A program made the position numbers and the translations under genes. The notes beneath the pieces were generated by a model, which was not told the origin of the DNA, searched no databases, and saw only the letters and a list, made by a program, of their open reading frames with translations. From Senegalimassilia faecalis (GTDB lineage: Bacteria > Actinomycetota > Coriobacteriia > Coriobacteriales > Eggerthellaceae): a stretch of 64,000 bases of DNA. The DNA is taken from assembly GCF_004135645.1 (NCBI RefSeq), contig NZ_SDPW01000001.1:558001-622000 (forward strand). Direction: 5' to 3'. Below are positions 52,822 to 61,424 of this stretch, one piece after another. Each line of letters starts with the position of its first letter. Position 1 is the first letter of the stretch.

Positions 52822-53415
52822 CTAGAGCATCCCTTTGGTGGAGGGCAGAGCGTCGCCCATGCGCGGGTCGGGCTCGCAGGCCTGGCGCATGGCGCGCGCA
52901 ACGGCCTTGAACATGCCTTCGATAACGTGGTGGGTGTTCTCGCCCGCAAGCTGACGCACGTGCAGCGTGACGCCAGCGTTGGCCGCAAACGCGATGAAGA
53001 ACTCCTTCGCCAGCGTGGCATCGAAGGAGCCCACCATCACCGGCGGCACCTGCGCATCCCAAAACAGCTGGCCACGGCCGGAAATGTCCACGGCCGCCAA
53101 GATGAGCGCCTCGTCCATAGGCAGCGCGATGTCGCCGAAGCGGCGGATGCCGCGCTTGTCGCCAAGCGCCTGGGCGAACGCCTGGCCCATGACGATTCCA
53201 ACGTCCTCGACCGAATGGTGCCCGTCAACTTCCAAGTCGCCCGCGCAGCGCACCGACAGGTCGAACAGGCCGTGGCGGCCGAACGCCGTGAGCATGTGGT
53301 CGAAAAACCCGATGCCCGTTTCCACATCCGTGGTGCCGGTGCCGTCGAGGTCGACCGACAGCTCGATGTCGGTCTCTTTCGTGGTGCGCGAGATGCGCGC
53401 AACGCGTTCGCTCAT
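52822..53415 (-). CDS. hisB: Imidazoleglycerol-phosphate dehydratase
   Basis: 197-residue monofunctional dehydratase (no phosphatase domain). The two repeated metal-site regions appear as FFDHMLTAFGRHGLFDL with DGHHSVEDVG, and as a later NTHHVIEGMFKA. The ATG at 53415 follows GGAAAGG; the longer frame reads into the palindromic repeat and is excluded. Histidinol-phosphate phosphatase must be encoded elsewhere. Confidence 0.96.
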   Translation of the reverse strand: MSERVARISRTTKETDIELSVDLDGTGTTDVETGIGFFDHMLTAFGRHGLFDLSVRCAGDLEVDGHHSVEDVGIVMGQAFAQALGDKRGIRRFGDIALPMDEALILAAVDISGRGQLFWDAQVPPVMVGSFDATLAKEFFIAFAANAGVTLHVRQLAGENTHHVIEGMFKAVARAMRQACEPDPRMGDALPSTKGML

Positions 53416-53440
53416 AGCGTCCGCCTTTCCCTCGTGAAAT

Positions 53441-53473
53441 AATGGGACAAAGGGACTGTCCCCTTGTCCCATT
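53441..53473. repeat. GGGACAAAGGGAC palindromic repeat, copy 4
   Basis: AATGGGACAAAGGGAC (53441-53456) and GTCCCCTTGTCCCATT (53458-53473) form a palindrome with one mismatch. It lies in the 63-base gap between hisC and hisB. Confidence 0.8.
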
Positions 53474-53478
53474 TTCCG

Positions 53479-54543
53479 CTACTTGGACAAAATCTCTTGC
53501 AGCGCCGCCAGCAGCTCGTCGTTTTCCTGGAGGCTGCCGATGGACACGCGCAGGCAGTCCTCAAGCATGTTCGCGCGGCTGAAATCGCGCACCAGGATGC
53601 CGCGATCGTACAGCTGCTGCCACACCTGACCTGCGCCTTCAACGTGGAACAGAATGTAGTTGGCGTTGGACGGATACGCCGTCACGCCCGGCAGCTGCCC
53701 CAGCGCCTTGAACACGCGCCCGCGTTCGGAGATGATCTGCATGATGCCGCGCTCGAACTTCGCGCGGTTGCGGAACACCACGCGCGCGATGGCCTGCGAC
53801 ACCGCGTCGACCGAATACGGTTGACGTACCTTTATGAACTCGCGGATGACCTCGGCGTTTCCCAGCAGGTATCCCACGCGCACGCCCGCAAGCGAGAACG
53901 CCTTGGAAAACGTGCGCAGGATGACCAGGTTCTTGTGGTTTGCCAGGTACGGGCGCACCGTGCCGCGCGAAAACTCGAAGTACGCCTCGTCCACCATCAC
54001 CAGCGCATCGGTGGCGTCAAGCAGACGCAGGATGAAGCGCTCGTCGGCCAAATCGCCCGTGGGGTTGTTCGGGCTGGTGACGATGACGTAGTCGATGTCG
54101 CCTTGCGCCACGCGCGCAAGCACCGCTTCCTCGTCGATGGAGTAGTCGGCGCGGCGCGGCATGTTCACCACCTCAGTGTTCGTGAGCTCGGCATTGTTCT
54201 GATACACGGAAAACGTCGGCGGCATGTTCAGGAACTTGCGCCCCGGCCCGCCCCAGGCAAGCGCGATGTTGAACAGCAGCTCGTCGCCGCCGTTGCCCAC
54301 AAGCACCTGGTCGCGGTCAAGGCCGTTTGCCTCGGCGATCATGTCGCGCAGCTCGTTGGCAAGCGGATCGGGGTAGCGGTTGAACGCCACCTTGTTGATC
54401 TCGCGCTTTATCTCGTTGCGCACCTCGGTTTCCACGTCCGAGGGGTTCTCGTTGGCCGACAGGTACGCGCGCGCCGGAAGGTACTTCGGGTCGTAGGGCG
54501 TGATGTCGGCCAGCTGCGGGGCTGACGCACGAACGCTATTCAT
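53479..54543 (-). CDS. hisC: Histidinol-phosphate aminotransferase
   Basis: 354-residue PLP-dependent class I/II aminotransferase. The PLP Lys is in LRTFSKAFSLAGVRVG, with NPNNPTGD-type (TSPNNPTGD) and the phosphate-binding NGGDELL segment near residue 85. The ATG at 54543 overlaps the hisD stop by eight bases (ATGAATAG), and homology begins at ITPYDPKYLPARAYLSANENP. Confidence 0.95.
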   Translation of the reverse strand: MNSVRASAPQLADITPYDPKYLPARAYLSANENPSDVETEVRNEIKREINKVAFNRYPDPLANELRDMIAEANGLDRDQVLVGNGGDELLFNIALAWGGPGRKFLNMPPTFSVYQNNAELTNTEVVNMPRRADYSIDEEAVLARVAQGDIDYVIVTSPNNPTGDLADERFILRLLDATDALVMVDEAYFEFSRGTVRPYLANHKNLVILRTFSKAFSLAGVRVGYLLGNAEVIREFIKVRQPYSVDAVSQAIARVVFRNRAKFERGIMQIISERGRVFKALGQLPGVTAYPSNANYILFHVEGAGQVWQQLYDRGILVRDFSRANMLEDCLRVSIGSLQENDELLAALQEILSK

Positions 54544-55858
54544 TCGCGCCGTCCAAGCCGTAGATGTCGCCGGTTTCCACCAGCGCTTTGCGCAGCTCAA
54601 CGCTGCGGGCATGCGCCCACAGGCCCTCGTGACGCGCGATGGCGATGACGGCATCGGCGTCGTTGGCCAGCGACTTCGCGGAATACTGGATGACGCTGGA
54701 GTGCTTGATGAACTCGTCGGTGGAAAGAGGCGAAGCATAGCGGGCCGTACCGCCGGTGGGCAGCGTGTGGTTCGGGCCGGCCACGTAGTCGCCAACGGCC
54801 TCGGGCGTCCACTCTCCCACGAAGATGGCGCCGGCGTTGCGGATGGCGCCAAGCTGCTCGAACGCGCCGTCGAAGTGCAGCTCCAGGTGCTCGGGCGCAA
54901 TAACGTTGACGGACTGGATAGCCTGCTCCATGGAGTCGCAGATGACGATAAGGCCCTGGTCAGCCAGCGATGCCGTGGTGATCTCGGCGCGCGTGGAGGA
55001 CTTCATGTGCTGCTCGACGGCCGCTTCCACCTTGTCCGCGTATTCCTCGTCGAACGTGACCAGGTAGCAGCTTGCCAGCGGGTCGTGCTCGGCCTGAGCC
55101 ATCAGGTCGATGGCAACCATGGCCGGATTGGCCGTTTCATCGGCCACGACGCACACCTCGGACGGGCCGGCGATCATGTCGATTCCCACATCGCCGGAAA
55201 CGATCTTCTTCGCCGCAGCCACGAACGCGTTGCCCGGGCCCGTGATTTTGCATACCGGCTCGATGGACTCGGTGCCGTAAGCCAGCGCGGCCACAGCCTG
55301 TGCGCCGCCGACCGTGTAGATTTCCGTAACGCCTGCCAGGCGGCATGCCTCAAGCACCACCGGGTCGATGGAACCGTCCTTCGTGGGCGGCGTGACGCAC
55401 ACGATGCGCTCGACGCCGGCAACGGCGGCGGGCAGGGCGTTCATAAGCACGGTGGACGGATAGAGCGCGCGGCCGCCGGGCACGTAGATGCCCACGCTTT
55501 CAAGCGGCGTGACCTTCGCGCCTACCAGCGCGCCGTCCTCGCGCACGGAAAACCAGCTCTGCTTGACCTGGCGCTCGTGAAATTCGCGGATCTGCTTCGC
55601 AGCCTTCTGCAGCGCGGCCTCGGTTTTGGGATCAACCTGCGCCGCCGCAGCCTCGATGGCCTCGGCCGGCACGCGGAAGTTGTCGATTTTCACGCCGTCG
55701 AACTTCTCGGTGAGCTCGCGCAGAGCCGCGTCGCCCTGCTCGCGCACCTGCTCGATGATGTTGGTGGCCGCAGCCATGGCCTGGGCGTTGAACGCGCCCG
55801 TGCGCTTGAGGTGCTTGTTGGAGAATTGCTCGCCGGTTTTCAGGATGACGCGACGCAT
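54536..55858 (-). CDS. hisD: Histidinol dehydrogenase
   Basis: 440 residues; performs the last two oxidations to histidine with NAD and zinc. Recognisable segments: YVPGGRALYPSTVLMNALPA, ITGPGNAFVAAAKK, GPSEVCVVADETANP (active-site region) and LSTDEFIKHSSVIQYS. The ATG at 55858 follows AAGGAAACC. It is coupled to hisC and follows the fused hisZ-hisG gene. Confidence 0.96.
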   Translation of the reverse strand: MRRVILKTGEQFSNKHLKRTGAFNAQAMAAATNIIEQVREQGDAALRELTEKFDGVKIDNFRVPAEAIEAAAAQVDPKTEAALQKAAKQIREFHERQVKQSWFSVREDGALVGAKVTPLESVGIYVPGGRALYPSTVLMNALPAAVAGVERIVCVTPPTKDGSIDPVVLEACRLAGVTEIYTVGGAQAVAALAYGTESIEPVCKITGPGNAFVAAAKKIVSGDVGIDMIAGPSEVCVVADETANPAMVAIDLMAQAEHDPLASCYLVTFDEEYADKVEAAVEQHMKSSTRAEITTASLADQGLIVICDSMEQAIQSVNVIAPEHLELHFDGAFEQLGAIRNAGAIFVGEWTPEAVGDYVAGPNHTLPTGGTARYASPLSTDEFIKHSSVIQYSAKSLANDADAVIAIARHEGLWAHARSVELRKALVETGDIYGLDGANE

Positions 55859-56005
55859 GGTTTCCTTCTTTCTATGTCCTGCCGGGCTTTTCCGGCTGTT
55901 TACCTTGTTCGGTGCGCAAAAGCGCGCGTTGCTATGGTAGCGCCAAGCGCGGCTGCGGCCCACCGTTTCCTTTTCGGCGGTCCCGCGGCGCGGCGGCGGG
56001 GCTTG

Positions 56006-57709
56006 CTAGCTTTGCGGCTCGGCCGGCGATTGCACGCCGCCAGCGATGACCGTGGCCTCCCACTTGCCCTCGGCGGCGCCGGCGCGCATGGCATCGGCCA
56101 GCTCGACGATGCGCGGGTCGGTGCGCATGGACGTGCCGTTCGCGAAGAAGCGGGCCGTGGATGCCAGCACGTCTTCCACAATGACGAGGTTGTTCTCGCG
56201 CAGCGTGGTGCCGGTGGCCGTGATGTCGACGATGCGCTCGGCCAGCCCCGTCAATGGTGCCAGCTCGATGTTTCCGTGCAGTTTCACGATCTCCACCTGC
56301 GTGCCCGTTTTCGCGTAGTGGGCGCGCGTGATGTTGGGGTATTTCGTGGCAATGCGGATGGAGCCCAGGCGGCGATAGTGCTCGGCGGTTTTCTCCGCGG
56401 CGCCAGCCGGCTCGGCCACGATGAAGCGGCAGGCGCCGAACTTCAGGTCGGCAAGCTCCACCACATCGGGCTGCGCTTCCACCAGGGAATCTTCGCCGCA
56501 GATACCGCAGTCGGCCGCGCCAAGCTCCACGAACGCCGGTGCGTCGGAAGGGCGCACGATGATGTACTCCACGCCGGGATTGCGAATGATGAGCTGGCGG
56601 CCGGGGTTGTCAAGGCCGGTGACGTCAAGGCCGCACGCTGCCAAACACGCGATGGAGTCGGCGTTGAGCGACCCCTTCGGCACGGCGATGCGCAGCGGGC
56701 GGGTGGCGCTGCCGGCGGCGGCGCGCTCGTCGGCCTGCGCCGCAGCGGCCATGGCGCGTTCCAGGAAGAACGCGAAGCCGGCGGCGGGGCGACCTTCGCC
56801 GTATGCGCCGATGGTGTTGTCGTAGCGCCCGCCGCTTCCCAGCGGCACGCCCAAGCCCGGTGCATAGGCTTCGAACACGATGCCCGTGTAGTAGTCGAAG
56901 CTGCTCATGACGGAGAAATCCACCTGGATGCTGTCGGCCAGGCCCGCCTGCTCCATCAGGTCGTAGGCGCGCTCCAGGCTGTCCAACCCGCTTTCGCACC
57001 CAAGCGGCGCCACAAGCGAGCGCACCTCGGCGATGGCCTCGCGCCCGCCGCGAATGCGCGCAAGCTTGTCGATGACCTGGGCAAACACCGGCGGCACGCC
57101 CTGCGCGCCAGCGCCTATGGTCAGCTCGTCGAGCGTGACGAAGTTGGAAGTGTGGTACGCATCGAGCACGGCAGCGCGCCAACTTTCGGGCGCGCCGCAG
57201 GTTGCCAGCAGCGCGCGCAAGACGCTTACCGAAGCAAGCGCGATCTTGAAATCGCGCACACCGGCCAGCTCAAGCGACTCGGCCAGCAGCCCCACGACCT
57301 CGGCGTCGGCCGCCGCGCCCGCTTCGCCGATAAGCTCGACGCCCATCTGCGTGGTCTCGCGCGGCTCGGCCTGCGTTTGACCTTCCGCCTCGCGAAACAC
57401 GCGCTGCATGTAGCGGAAGCGGAACGGTCCGGGCTGGCCGGCCAGGCGCGTGGCGCACATGCGCGCGATCTGCAACGTGACGTCGGGGCGCATGGCCAGA
57501 AGATCGCCGCGCGCGTCGAACAGCTTGAACGGCGTGCCGGGAATGCGACCGCCGGCCTGCAGCACGTTCATCACCTCGAGCGTGGGCGTTTCCACGGGCA
57601 GATAGCCCTTCGCCGCCATGTTCGCCTGCACCGCCTGGGCAGCCTGCTCGCGCAGCACCGCCTCGTCGGTCAGCACGTCGCGAAAGCCCGAAGGCGTCAC
57701 GTAGTTCAT
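56006..57709 (-). CDS. Fused HisZ-HisG: ATP phosphoribosyltransferase regulatory and catalytic subunits
   Basis: 567 residues from the ATG at 57709 (after AAAGGTAGGG). Residues 1 to about 328 are HisZ, a catalytically inactive histidyl-tRNA synthetase relative (TPSGFRDVLTDEAV, FRYMQRVFREAEG, LGSGGRYDNTIGAYGEGRPA). A short linker leads to a short-form HisG (about 337-567) with RIAVPKGSL, GICGEDSL and the PRPP loop DITATGTTLRENNL. In most bacteria HisZ and short HisG are separate subunits of a hetero-octamer; fusion fixes them 1:1. First gene of the operon and the feedback-controlled step. Confidence 0.93.
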   Translation of the reverse strand: MNYVTPSGFRDVLTDEAVLREQAAQAVQANMAAKGYLPVETPTLEVMNVLQAGGRIPGTPFKLFDARGDLLAMRPDVTLQIARMCATRLAGQPGPFRFRYMQRVFREAEGQTQAEPRETTQMGVELIGEAGAAADAEVVGLLAESLELAGVRDFKIALASVSVLRALLATCGAPESWRAAVLDAYHTSNFVTLDELTIGAGAQGVPPVFAQVIDKLARIRGGREAIAEVRSLVAPLGCESGLDSLERAYDLMEQAGLADSIQVDFSVMSSFDYYTGIVFEAYAPGLGVPLGSGGRYDNTIGAYGEGRPAAGFAFFLERAMAAAAQADERAAAGSATRPLRIAVPKGSLNADSIACLAACGLDVTGLDNPGRQLIIRNPGVEYIIVRPSDAPAFVELGAADCGICGEDSLVEAQPDVVELADLKFGACRFIVAEPAGAAEKTAEHYRRLGSIRIATKYPNITRAHYAKTGTQVEIVKLHGNIELAPLTGLAERIVDITATGTTLRENNLVIVEDVLASTARFFANGTSMRTDPRIVELADAMRAGAAEGKWEATVIAGGVQSPAEPQS

Positions 57710-58079
57710 GCGAATGTCCCTACCTTTCGTTACCCACGCTTGCAGGCAGCGGCCCGCAAGCAAAACCGCGCAAGTCCGAAAACTCGTACGCTTCGGCCTG
57801 CGCAAGATTAATCGCTCCTAATCGCGCGCCTTCTCTTTGTGCCAAAGACGCGCGTCCTTCCACCCTAGCGCATGATGCCACCCGCCGGCGATTCGTTCAG
57901 CAACCGTTCGTTTATCGGTCGGTCGTTCGTCCACGAGCGACCAGGAACGACCCGCCTGGTGCGTTCGTTGTTCGATACTTTAGCACAGTAGAGTGATAAA
58001 GCAACACGTTTGACGATTAATTTACGATTCCCGGGACGCGGCACCCAGTGCGCAACAGCAAGGCGGTAAAACCTGAGGG
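57710..58079 (-). promoter_or_regulatory. Histidine operon leader and promoter region
   Basis: No gene is seen. On the minus strand TTGCTT (58004-57999) and TAAAGT (57982-57977) are 16 bases apart and could be the promoter, giving a leader of about 260 bases. The leader is rich in CGTTCG/CGAACG repeats; GGTCGTTC (57921-57928) and GAACGACC (57945-57952) can pair, as can CCAGG/CCTGG within. I do not recognise a T-box or a His-rich leader peptide. Confidence 0.4.
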
Positions 58080-58256
58080 CTTCCGGGCTTCCTGCTGCCA
58101 AAAAGTTCGTTTTTGCGAGCAGCAAATCTTAGGCGCGCTTCTGTCGATGTCCCCAACGCAAGCTTTGGCGTAACGACCGCACCTTCCACGAGCAAGCGAA
58201 TGCCCCGCACTCCGAAAACGAGGGGGATTAACTCGCAAAAACGCACTTTTTGTCAC
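58080..58256. mobile_element. MITE-like repeat, copy 1 (left flank of sigma-factor cassette)
   Basis: 177 bp that match 61151-61327 with 12 substitutions and no gaps (93%). Inside, 58099-58119 and 58232-58252 are 21-bp inverted repeats (one mismatch), starting CAAAAAG and ending TTTTTGCGAG. Eleven of the twelve differences between copies are transitions. No coding frame is conserved across both copies. Confidence 0.8.
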
Positions 58257-58293
58257 CGACACAGGCTTGTCGAGCAGTCTATGCAAGTCATCT

Positions 58294-58311
58294 CAGGATG
58301 GGCCCATCCTG
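58294..58311. promoter_or_regulatory. Perfect 18-bp palindrome CAGGATGGGCCCATCCTG
   Basis: A loop-free dyad 210 bases before the sigma-factor gene. It could be an operator for the cassette. There is no further support. The rest of 58257-58523 shows no gene. Confidence 0.4.
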
Positions 58312-58523
58312 GCCCTGATAGACTCGCCGCGCAGCAGCTGGTCGCGCGTCTTCGCCCACCCGACCCGGTAGCGCTTTTGCCATCGATATAGCCATACTGC
58401 CCCGCTATCGATAACTTTTGCCACTTTTGCTCACTTTTTCGACATGCGCAACAAGAATGTGGTTCGAATCGTGTATCAGGTGTCGACTTAAACAGCGCGA
58501 TCGCACCAACAGCAAGGAATGGT

Positions 58524-59225
58524 ATGCAACAGAATCAAGACGCACAAAAACAAAAATGTGCCCAGGCAATGAGGGCGCACGGCAATGCGGTGTATCGCTT
58601 GGCTTTCGCTCGCATGCGCAACAAGGCCGATGCGGAAGACGTGTTTCAGACGACCTTTCTACGATATTTCGTATCTGGGAAAACGTTTTCCGACGAGTCT
58701 CACGAAAAGGCGTGGCTTTTGCGCGTGTGCATCAACGCGTGCATCGACCTGCAAAGAAGCGCGTGGAAAACGAAGGTCGGCTCTATTCCGAAGGACTACG
58801 ACGTGGCTGACAAGAGCGCCGCGCCCCTCGAGCGAAACGCACAGGAAAGCGCGATAGACGAAGCGATGTCTGCGCTTTCTCCAGAGCAGCGAACGGCAGT
58901 ACACCTGCACTATTTCGAAGGCTATGCAACGGGCGAGATTGCTCAAATGTTGGGTCTGCGTCCCGCCACGGTACGGAGCCATTTGCGCAGGGCCCGCATA
59001 GCGATGAAAGGGCAACTTCGTCAGGCCGATACAAAAGTTCGGAAAAAAGGCCAAGCAACCGTTCCATCTGAAAACGAAAGCGGCAATAAGGGCACGGCAG
59101 AGCGGCCCGAGGAGGCGCGTCTCTCGCCTTGCGGTGGACCACAGCCCACAGCGACGCCAAGCGAAAAGCCTTGCACGACATTCCCAGACTTAAAGGCATC
59201 CCCCAACAATGGAGGCGCACGATGA
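58524..59225 (+). CDS. ECF-type RNA polymerase sigma factor
   Basis: 233 residues. Sigma region 2 (about 20-85, YRLAFARMRNKADAEDVFQTTFLRYF) and region 4 (about 115-165, LSPEQRTAVHLHYFEGYATGEIAQMLGLRPATVRSHLRRAR) are clear. Sigma-1.1 and region 3 are absent, as in ECF factors. Beyond residue 170 there is an extra polar Pro/Glu/Lys tail of about 60 residues. The ATG follows AAGGA. Its stop overlaps the start of the next gene (ATGA), the usual arrangement with an anti-sigma factor. The target promoters are unknown. Confidence 0.9.
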   Translation: MQQNQDAQKQKCAQAMRAHGNAVYRLAFARMRNKADAEDVFQTTFLRYFVSGKTFSDESHEKAWLLRVCINACIDLQRSAWKTKVGSIPKDYDVADKSAAPLERNAQESAIDEAMSALSPEQRTAVHLHYFEGYATGEIAQMLGLRPATVRSHLRRARIAMKGQLRQADTKVRKKGQATVPSENESGNKGTAERPEEARLSPCGGPQPTATPSEKPCTTFPDLKASPNNGGAR

Positions 59226-61027
59226 ACGAAAACGAGCATTTGAAAAACCTCTACCGCGCCACGCAGCTCAAGGTAGAGGCGCCTGAAGCGATTCTGGAAA
59301 GAACGCTTCGCGCTTTCGACGACGAAGCTTCCGTCGCCAATGCACGAAAATCCCTTGACGAGCGCACTTGTCAATCACGCCCCCTGCGTGCTGTTTCGCG
59401 TAAGCGCGTCCCGTTCTATGCAGCAGCTGCATGCCTTGCCGTTGCCGCATTGGGCTTCGGAGCAGCGCATGTCGCCAACAGCAACGCCGATAACGCGAAC
59501 GCGTCGGCGCCAAACGGCATCGTGGCTGCGACGAACTTGGATTTCACGGTCAAGGCATACGCATCGGGCACGCAAACGCCGCTTGCCATAGGCGACAACG
59601 GCATGATCGTATTCTCGCGAGCAAGCGATACCGCACTTGCAACGGCGGAATACGACACGAACGGCAGCTACACCGGATGCCTATTCCGAGTAGAGGCCGA
59701 AGGCGTGAAAACCGTGCAGGCGCACATCTCGAAGGGCATGCTGTACCGTTACGACGTGCAAAACGCCACCTACGCCACCGACGCAGAGCTTTTGGCGGAG
59801 GCAGCAAGCTGGAAGCCAATGAAGCGCGGAATTGGCGATGCGCTGGGAATGTACGACATGGTATCGACGGGCATCATGGATGACGGCCTGGCCAAAGACG
59901 ACCCAAACAAAACCTATCAAGTTCAAACATCGAAGCGACTGGGGCAAACCGCCGAGCTCGACTACAGCGAAGGAGACTCGCAGGCATATTTCGGGCTGTG
60001 GACTAATGACCCGCTCGACCTTGACGACAAGAGCGAAAAGGATGACTCCAGCGACCCAGAGCTTGATGCCATCGCTAACGCGTTCGAAGGGGCGGAACTC
60101 ACCATAACGGTAACGTTCGATGACGGCCGCACGTCAACCCAGGTCATTGAGCTGCATGCGGGCGACTTCGCCGCGAAGTGGAACGCTGAAGACCCCGATG
60201 GGTTGGCCACGCTCGAAATCGAACCGACCCTGCTCGATAACGCTAGCAAGGTGCCCGATGACGAGTTTGTCGTGCGCACGGTGTATGGCGAAGTAGTGTC
60301 GTCGAGTGACGAGGCCTTTCCCTTTGCAGACGAACCCGTAAACGAATACGAAAACGTAATAGACGACCCCACGCTGTTTTCGCAAGACTACGGCGAAGAC
60401 TTCTGGAGTGAAGGATACGGCGTTGAGATCGTAGAAAACGGCCGGTCGTTCATGACTTACGCGAACGTCAACACGGGCAAGCCAGACGAAGATCCGTTCA
60501 CCGCCCGAGAAGACAGCCCCTCGCTTGCGATTACCGACGTCGGTATAGAAACGGTCAAAGGCCTTCCCGAGGGAACCCAAATTGCCCACACCGAAATTGC
60601 ACGCATGGCCCCGCTTGCCTATTGGAATCGAATCGTGTTGCAGCTCTGCGGATTCAGCTTGAACGATGACCTTACGCCGAGCGACGGCGCGAGCGTCGTG
60701 AAAGCCAGTTTCCTGGTATCGAATACGTCCAGCGAGACCAAGGTTTTACGAATTTCCAGTGCGTTCGGTATTGGCAAAATTGAGGGCAACTCACTGTTTT
60801 ATGAGGCATTTGACGCGGCGCACCCGCTTATGTACGAGGTGACAAAGGAAGACGGCACGGTGCTCGGGTGGCTTGGCAATGACATGCTGACGCTTGCCCC
60901 GGGCGAATCGGCGCAGATGAACGCCTATTGGGAAATAAGCGATGCCGCCTTCACCGGTAAAAATCCAGCCATCGGCTTCGGCGCGAACGGCGAGCGCAAC
61001 GTCGCAGTACCTTTCACTTTGAACTAA
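59222..61027 (+). CDS. Single-pass membrane protein, putative anti-sigma factor
   Basis: 601 residues from the ATG at 59222, with GGAGG upstream; the longer in-frame form is excluded. A cytoplasmic part of about 63 residues (a helical LKNLYRATQLKVEAPEAILERTLRAFDDEA segment that could hold the sigma factor), one membrane helix (PFYAAAACLAVAALGFGAAHV) and an extracytoplasmic region of about 510 residues rich in Asp and Glu with no recognised domain. Cognate membrane partners of ECF factors have this topology; DUF4179-type proteins are similar in layout. The signal sensed is unknown. Confidence 0.72.
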   Translation: MNENEHLKNLYRATQLKVEAPEAILERTLRAFDDEASVANARKSLDERTCQSRPLRAVSRKRVPFYAAAACLAVAALGFGAAHVANSNADNANASAPNGIVAATNLDFTVKAYASGTQTPLAIGDNGMIVFSRASDTALATAEYDTNGSYTGCLFRVEAEGVKTVQAHISKGMLYRYDVQNATYATDAELLAEAASWKPMKRGIGDALGMYDMVSTGIMDDGLAKDDPNKTYQVQTSKRLGQTAELDYSEGDSQAYFGLWTNDPLDLDDKSEKDDSSDPELDAIANAFEGAELTITVTFDDGRTSTQVIELHAGDFAAKWNAEDPDGLATLEIEPTLLDNASKVPDDEFVVRTVYGEVVSSSDEAFPFADEPVNEYENVIDDPTLFSQDYGEDFWSEGYGVEIVENGRSFMTYANVNTGKPDEDPFTAREDSPSLAITDVGIETVKGLPEGTQIAHTEIARMAPLAYWNRIVLQLCGFSLNDDLTPSDGASVVKASFLVSNTSSETKVLRISSAFGIGKIEGNSLFYEAFDAAHPLMYEVTKEDGTVLGWLGNDMLTLAPGESAQMNAYWEISDAAFTGKNPAIGFGANGERNVAVPFTLN

Positions 61028-61047
61028 ACGACCGCCAAGAACGAAAA

Positions 61048-61078
61048 GGCGCCTTTGCTGAGATCTCGCAAAGGCGCC
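61048..61078 (+). terminator. Hairpin after the sigma-factor operon
   Basis: GGCGCCTTTGC (61048-61058) and GCAAAGGCGCC (61068-61078) pair. No T run follows, so the terminator call is moderate. Confidence 0.55.
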
Positions 61079-61150
61079 GCAGGGGGCGTGTAGCCCGTTG
61101 CGCCTGTTGGTACCTTCCTTGAGGCTTACACAGAGAGCATTACAAGCCCA

Positions 61151-61327
61151 CTTCCGGGCTTCCTGCTGTCAAAAAGTTTGTTTTTGCGAGTAGTAAACCT
61201 TGGGCGCGCTTCTGCCGATGTCTCCAACGCAAGCTATGGCGTAACGACCGCACCTTCCACGGGCAAGCGAATGCCCCGCACCCCGAAAACGAGGGGGATT
61301 AACTCGCAAAAACGCATTTTTTGTCAC
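61151..61327. mobile_element. MITE-like repeat, copy 2 (right flank of sigma-factor cassette)
   Basis: Direct repeat of 58080-58256. Inverted-repeat ends are 61170-61190 and 61303-61323, 154 bp from end to end as in copy 1. It ends about 100 bases before the DUF2797-like gene. The rest of 61079-61424 shows no gene. Confidence 0.8.
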
Positions 61328-61424
61328 TGGCACCGCGCTATGATACACGCGAAACCCGTTACGCAGGCGACCACGCGGCATACGCCCGCGAAAGGCCTTG
61401 CCCGCGCGCGCCGAAAGGAAGCCC

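Noticed and set aside
54500-57811. Very long (over 1,100 codons) plus-strand frame over the his genes
   Set aside because: hisD and hisZ-hisG on the minus strand have all expected motifs and good starts; the plus frame reflects codon bias only.
58017-58286. Similar peptide frames in both MITE-like repeats on the minus strand
   Set aside because: The copy at 61169-61426 is interrupted where the first continues, no ribosome site is present, and the inverted-repeat ends explain the similarity.
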